Below, piece after piece: positions 60,880-64,000 of a DNA stretch of 64,000 bases. The stretch is taken from the NCBI RefSeq assembly GCF_034932105.1, contig NZ_JAYGIG010000121.1:14129-78128 (forward strand), written 5' to 3'. Positions within the stretch are counted from its first letter, which is position 1. Every line of letters begins with the position of its first letter. The DNA is from Leptothoe sp034932105 (GTDB taxonomy: Bacteria > Cyanobacteriota > Cyanobacteriia > Phormidesmidales > Phormidesmidaceae). Under the pieces are notes generated by a model, which was given only the letters and a program-made list of their open reading frames with translations, had not been told where the DNA came from and searched no databases. The position numbers and the translations under genes were made by a program.

Positions 60880-62634
60880 TTAACGGCCTGCCTGCTGCAG
60901 AATACAGCTGGACTCCAGGAGCCAAAACTGGTCAGTTTCTAATCGGGTGCAGTTATCGACTGCACCTTGAAGCATAGGCGTTTGGCCTTGTTGGAGCTGG
61001 GTCAGCATCTCAGCCGTTAACGCTTGATAGTTATTAGTCCAGTATTTTTGATCCCTGAGGTACTGGGGGTCAAAAGCTTGTCGGTGCACAAGCCATAGGC
61101 TCACCCCATATTGCTCAATAAATTGTCGCACTAGGGCTGGGTCATTGGTATAGTGAGCCTTGAGCAAGGCACTGGCGCTTTTTTTCATCGGGTAATAGTA
61201 ACCCAGATGAAACGCATTGCCATATTCCGGTGCCATCAGGACTGAGCGTTTACCAAAACTAGGAATGTTATTGGCCTCGGTATCCACAGAGACCACCATG
61301 GTCTCTTGGGGCTGGGCTTGTAAATACTCATAGATTGCGGCTTGGGTCCCTACCACATTGTTGGGCTTTGGAAAATTGTTGATCAGCAGTGGATAGTAGA
61401 AAAAGAGAGGTAATCCAATGGTTAGGAGCACTAGGGGCAGTCCTAGGGTTTGCCAGCGGGGCCTCTGGGCAAAATAGCCACAGCTCCAATCGAGGATGGC
61501 TGTCCATGCGATCGCAGACAAAATAGGCACCATCACCAAAAAACTATAGCCTGTGTAGCGGACGGGCATAAACAGTTTGAAGGCAATCACATAGGCCATC
61601 ACAAACCAGAATAAGGAGACAATGGTTAGTTTGATAAACAGTCGCCAGGTGGGTCTGATCGCCTGGAGCAAACCAAAACGCCTCTTGTTTAAATACATCG
61701 GCCAGATAAATAGGGCGGCCAACATGGTGATGGGCGTAAACATTGAGCGCTTAAACAGACCACTGTGGCTAGATAGCCAGCCTAACCAGTAATACAGGAA
61801 ATTATCCCTAAAAAAAGGATGCCGACCACCGGGTTGAAATTCTGGCAGGGTATGGGCTTGGGCCATGGTCACCGTAGGCCCAAACCCTTGAGAGCTGAAG
61901 TAACTAGGCAGAATACCCAGGGCCACAATGAAGATGGCCCAGCCTGCTAACCAAAGTTTGTCAGGATCTACAATTTGGTTAAATTGTCTGGCTTGCCCAA
62001 TCGAGCTGAAACGGATGGCATGCGCCACATATAACGTGCCTGTCACCAAAGCCACGGGAGGGTAAATCAATGCCAACAACCCCAGGCAGAATAAACTTAA
62101 CCACCACTGTTGCCGCATAAAACATAACAACAGTGGCACCAACAGGGGCATGACAAAGCCTCGGGGAGAGCCAGAGGACACGTCCTGGGCACACCACATG
62201 CTTTGGCTTAACATCACCGATGCGATCACCCCAGTCAGCGGTAAAGGAAAAACCGTGAGGGTTAATTGATAGAAAAATCCTGCGGTAATTGTCCCCAGGA
62301 TGACGGGTAAAAGCTTGGCAATAGTCTGGGGTTCGAGCGTTGTGAGCTGGCTAGCAATTTGAAAAAAAAACTTGTAGCCCATCGGGGCAATAGACTGGAG
62401 ATAATCAGCAATCAGATCATTCGGAAACGCCTTGGGATTAGCAAAGCGGTCCATCCAAAAAAGATAATGGCGAGCATCTTCTTGGATGACGTAAGGCGTC
62501 GAGAACGCTTGTTGCGTAGCCATCAGACCATATACCAGGGCAAACAAGAGGCTAATGAACAGTCCTAATTTTTGGTGGCGATGGCTCACCTGGGTAGGGG
62601 TTAACAGCCCTAGGCGAACGCGTTTAGCTAACAT
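60880..62634 (-). CDS. multi-pass membrane protein of GT-C-like type
   Basis: About 584 residues with at least nine hydrophobic spans across its length (for example LFISLLFALVYGLMATQQAF and LLCFMRQQWWLSLFCLGLLA) and a soluble C-terminal domain after residue 420. The layout recalls GT-C glycosyltransferases or DUF6798-like membrane proteins, but no catalytic motif was identified. The start at 62634 (MLAKRVRLG) is chosen because the upstream part is encoded by an 11-bp tandem repeat. A frameshifted protein of similar layout lies next to it. Confidence 0.75.
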   Translation of the reverse strand: MLAKRVRLGLLTPTQVSHRHQKLGLFISLLFALVYGLMATQQAFSTPYVIQEDARHYLFWMDRFANPKAFPNDLIADYLQSIAPMGYKFFFQIASQLTTLEPQTIAKLLPVILGTITAGFFYQLTLTVFPLPLTGVIASVMLSQSMWCAQDVSSGSPRGFVMPLLVPLLLCFMRQQWWLSLFCLGLLALIYPPVALVTGTLYVAHAIRFSSIGQARQFNQIVDPDKLWLAGWAIFIVALGILPSYFSSQGFGPTVTMAQAHTLPEFQPGGRHPFFRDNFLYYWLGWLSSHSGLFKRSMFTPITMLAALFIWPMYLNKRRFGLLQAIRPTWRLFIKLTIVSLFWFVMAYVIAFKLFMPVRYTGYSFLVMVPILSAIAWTAILDWSCGYFAQRPRWQTLGLPLVLLTIGLPLFFYYPLLINNFPKPNNVVGTQAAIYEYLQAQPQETMVVSVDTEANNIPSFGKRSVLMAPEYGNAFHLGYYYPMKKSASALLKAHYTNDPALVRQFIEQYGVSLWLVHRQAFDPQYLRDQKYWTNNYQALTAEMLTQLQQGQTPMLQGAVDNCTRLETDQFWLLESSCILQQAGR

Positions 62635-62649
62635 AGTCTGGGTTCCCCT

Positions 62650-62693
62650 CATAGGCTGGACATAGGCTGGACATGGCCTGGACATGGACTGGA
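62650..62693. repeat. four 11-bp tandem repeats
   Basis: Units cataggctgga (twice), catggcctgga and catggactgga follow each other from 62650 to 62693. They overlap the longest possible start of the membrane protein gene but lie just upstream of its likely ATG at 62634, in the leader. Slippage is the likely origin. Confidence 0.85.
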
Positions 62694-62923
62694 TCTAGAT
62701 ATCCTAGTCAGCATCGTTGTCCGGTTAGTTTAGTCCTTTTTCTACCGCTGTTCTTGGTTTGTAACCTAGCTTTGGATGGTAAACTGGCCCAGCCTGGGGC
62801 GATCAGTGCTCAGGTGTGGCAAACGCCCTGATGCTTTAGGATGTTTACTCGTCACATGGGTGTTCTAGGCTGAATGCTTTTAGGGGATATGGCTTGTCCT
62901 TACCAATGTGACCAACGCTACCA

Positions 62924-63929
62924 TTGCAGTTTGTTGATCTACCTGTGACTTCTTTGCCTCGGACTCAGTCCGCTATCCAAACCTGGGTGTTGCCGATTGC
63001 AACGATTACCCTATTTTTCTGTCTCAAGTTTTTATTTATTCGCAATATGGGCTCGACCAACGAGCTGCACCATTTGCCCCTGGCTCGCCATTTTGTCGAT
63101 CCGACTTGGCTGGCGGGAGATATTTACTATAGTGAACCGCCGGGCTATCGCTTGCTGTTTCAGTTACTCTTTGGCCCCCTAACAACCACGATGGGCTTTC
63201 TGGCCACATCCATCCTGGGGCGTATATCCTAGGCTATCTGGCCCTGGCCATTAGTCTATGGACCTTAGCGCGTCGCTTAGGCATCGGTCTACGGACGCTG
63301 ATGCTGGCCATTGGGTTATTTGTCTATGTCCGTAGACTCCAGGGAGTGATGGCGGGAGAATGGTTGATCGGGGGCATTGAGCCCAAGATATTTGCCTATA
63401 GCGCTATTTTTATGGCCTTGTCTGCGTTACTTGGGGAAAGCTACTTAGGGATGGTGGCTTGGCTCGGTCTTGCGGCTTCTTTCCATGCGTTGGTGGGGGG
63501 ATGGGCCTCGATGGCGATGCTCCTGTTGCTGCTATGGCGACGCCCCAGGATCCTAATGGATCTGCGGCGCTGGTTAGCGGCCGTGCCCATCTATGGGCTG
63601 ACCAGTGCCTTTGCCCTCACTGCCGTTCTGACCCAGATCCGATCTCCGGTGGAGGAGACCAGTTTTTCTCCTTCCTATATCTATTCTTTTTTGCGTAACC
63701 CCCACCATGTGAACCCCCTGGCCTGGTCTTTGGAAGAGTGGCTCTTCCTCTTGCTCTATTTGTTGGCATTCGCCGGTAGTAGCTGGTGTGTCATGGGTTT
63801 GAGGGCATCCAAAAAGCCCCAGGAGGCTAAGATCCACCACAATCGGACCGATTTTATCTGCTTTGTGCTGTGTGGCACTGGTTCCGCCAGGTGGGTCAGC
63901 GTAAAGGCATGTTGTATATACGATAGACG
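62924..63929 (+). pseudogene. frameshifted membrane protein (DUF6798-like)
   Basis: Two consecutive frames together read as one multi-pass membrane protein: the first (62924-63232) gives NELHHLPLARHFVDPTWLAG and ends after TSILG; the second (63217-63933) continues AYILGYLALAISLWTLARRL and onward with several spans. The break is at a run of four Gs at 63217-63220, where one more G would restore the frame. A second shift is possible near 63850-63867, where AVWHWFRQVGQ is readable in the third frame. The gene is therefore either a pseudogene or carries sequencing errors. A TTG (62924) begins the frame. Confidence 0.65.
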
Positions 63930-64000
63930 ATAATAGGTTCAGCAAAAGCTGATCTAATCTGGGTGGTGTTATGGATCTATTTTCTCATCCGTGTCCTTGC

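Noticed and set aside
1..64000. CRISPR array or rRNA operon
   Set aside because: No regularly spaced repeats with spacers and no conserved rRNA sequence were seen; the tandem repeats found are direct neighbours without spacers.

Overview
This window comes from a cyanobacterial chromosome. Three things point there: the HIP1 octamer (GCGATCGC) recurs through most of it; it carries photosynthetic-lineage genes (Mg-chelatase subunit ChlI, the variable chain of ferredoxin-thioredoxin reductase, a PucC/BCD-type carrier, a Ycf29/Rre1-like response regulator, a COP23-domain protein); and several of its families are known mainly from cyanobacteria (DUF1824, DUF6464). The dispersed housekeeping genes, small palindromic elements and Uma2 genes suggest a filamentous, Leptolyngbya-like lineage, but the species cannot be fixed from the sequence alone.

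Layout. 0-7 kb: a broken transposase carrying a 97-bp palindromic element, a von Willebrand factor A lipoprotein with a small membrane partner, a coiled-coil membrane protein, an intact IS701-like insertion sequence with its target duplication sitting in a small ORF, a small conserved protein and an HD-domain protein. 7.5-13.7 kb: RadC-like protein, DUF1824, a NarL-type response regulator, 1-Cys peroxiredoxin, cysteine synthase, a COP23 protein, a YchJ-like SEC-C protein. 13.7-25 kb: a 1-kb gene-poor gap, MsrP-type methionine sulfoxide reductase, chlI-ruvC, argG, a GT2 glycosyltransferase, methionine aminopeptidase, a short-chain dehydrogenase. 25-33.4 kb: Hsp20, PucC-family carrier plus inositol-monophosphatase-like protein, two Uma2 nucleases, thrC, purS-purQ, a Zur-like regulator. 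33.5-44.6 kb: SPFH-NfeD pair, a PP2C phosphatase, ftrV, a DUF218 protein, ribosomal L25 and purA, an adenosine-deaminase-like protein, aspS. 45-51.1 kb: an A+T-richer, HIP1-free block with a three-gene alpha-glucan unit (debranching-enzyme-like protein, GH13 enzyme, GT4 glycosyltransferase). 51.2-64 kb: pyrG, a cell-wall amidase, a 1.1-kb intergenic region with a 267-bp tandem duplication, a LysR regulator, a GST, an M42 peptidase, a cold-shock/membrane/C-terminal-domain fusion, a YHS lipoprotein, a multi-pass membrane protein and a frameshifted second one.

Most of the window is core metabolism (purine and pyrimidine synthesis, cysteine, threonine and arginine synthesis, translation, chlorophyll synthesis, redox defence) in single genes or pairs. 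The unusual content is in the non-coding part: several classes of short palindromic elements, many recent short tandem duplications (11 to 46 bp, some at gene ends or stop codons), and a duplicated unit ending in a double hairpin that looks like a small-RNA locus. No CRISPR array, rRNA or tRNA was found, and no clear new defence or biosynthetic system. The strongest candidates for something undescribed are the duplicated hairpin-terminated unit at 55.1-56.1 kb, the atypical alpha-glucan cluster, the cold-shock fusion protein and the vWA lipoprotein pair.
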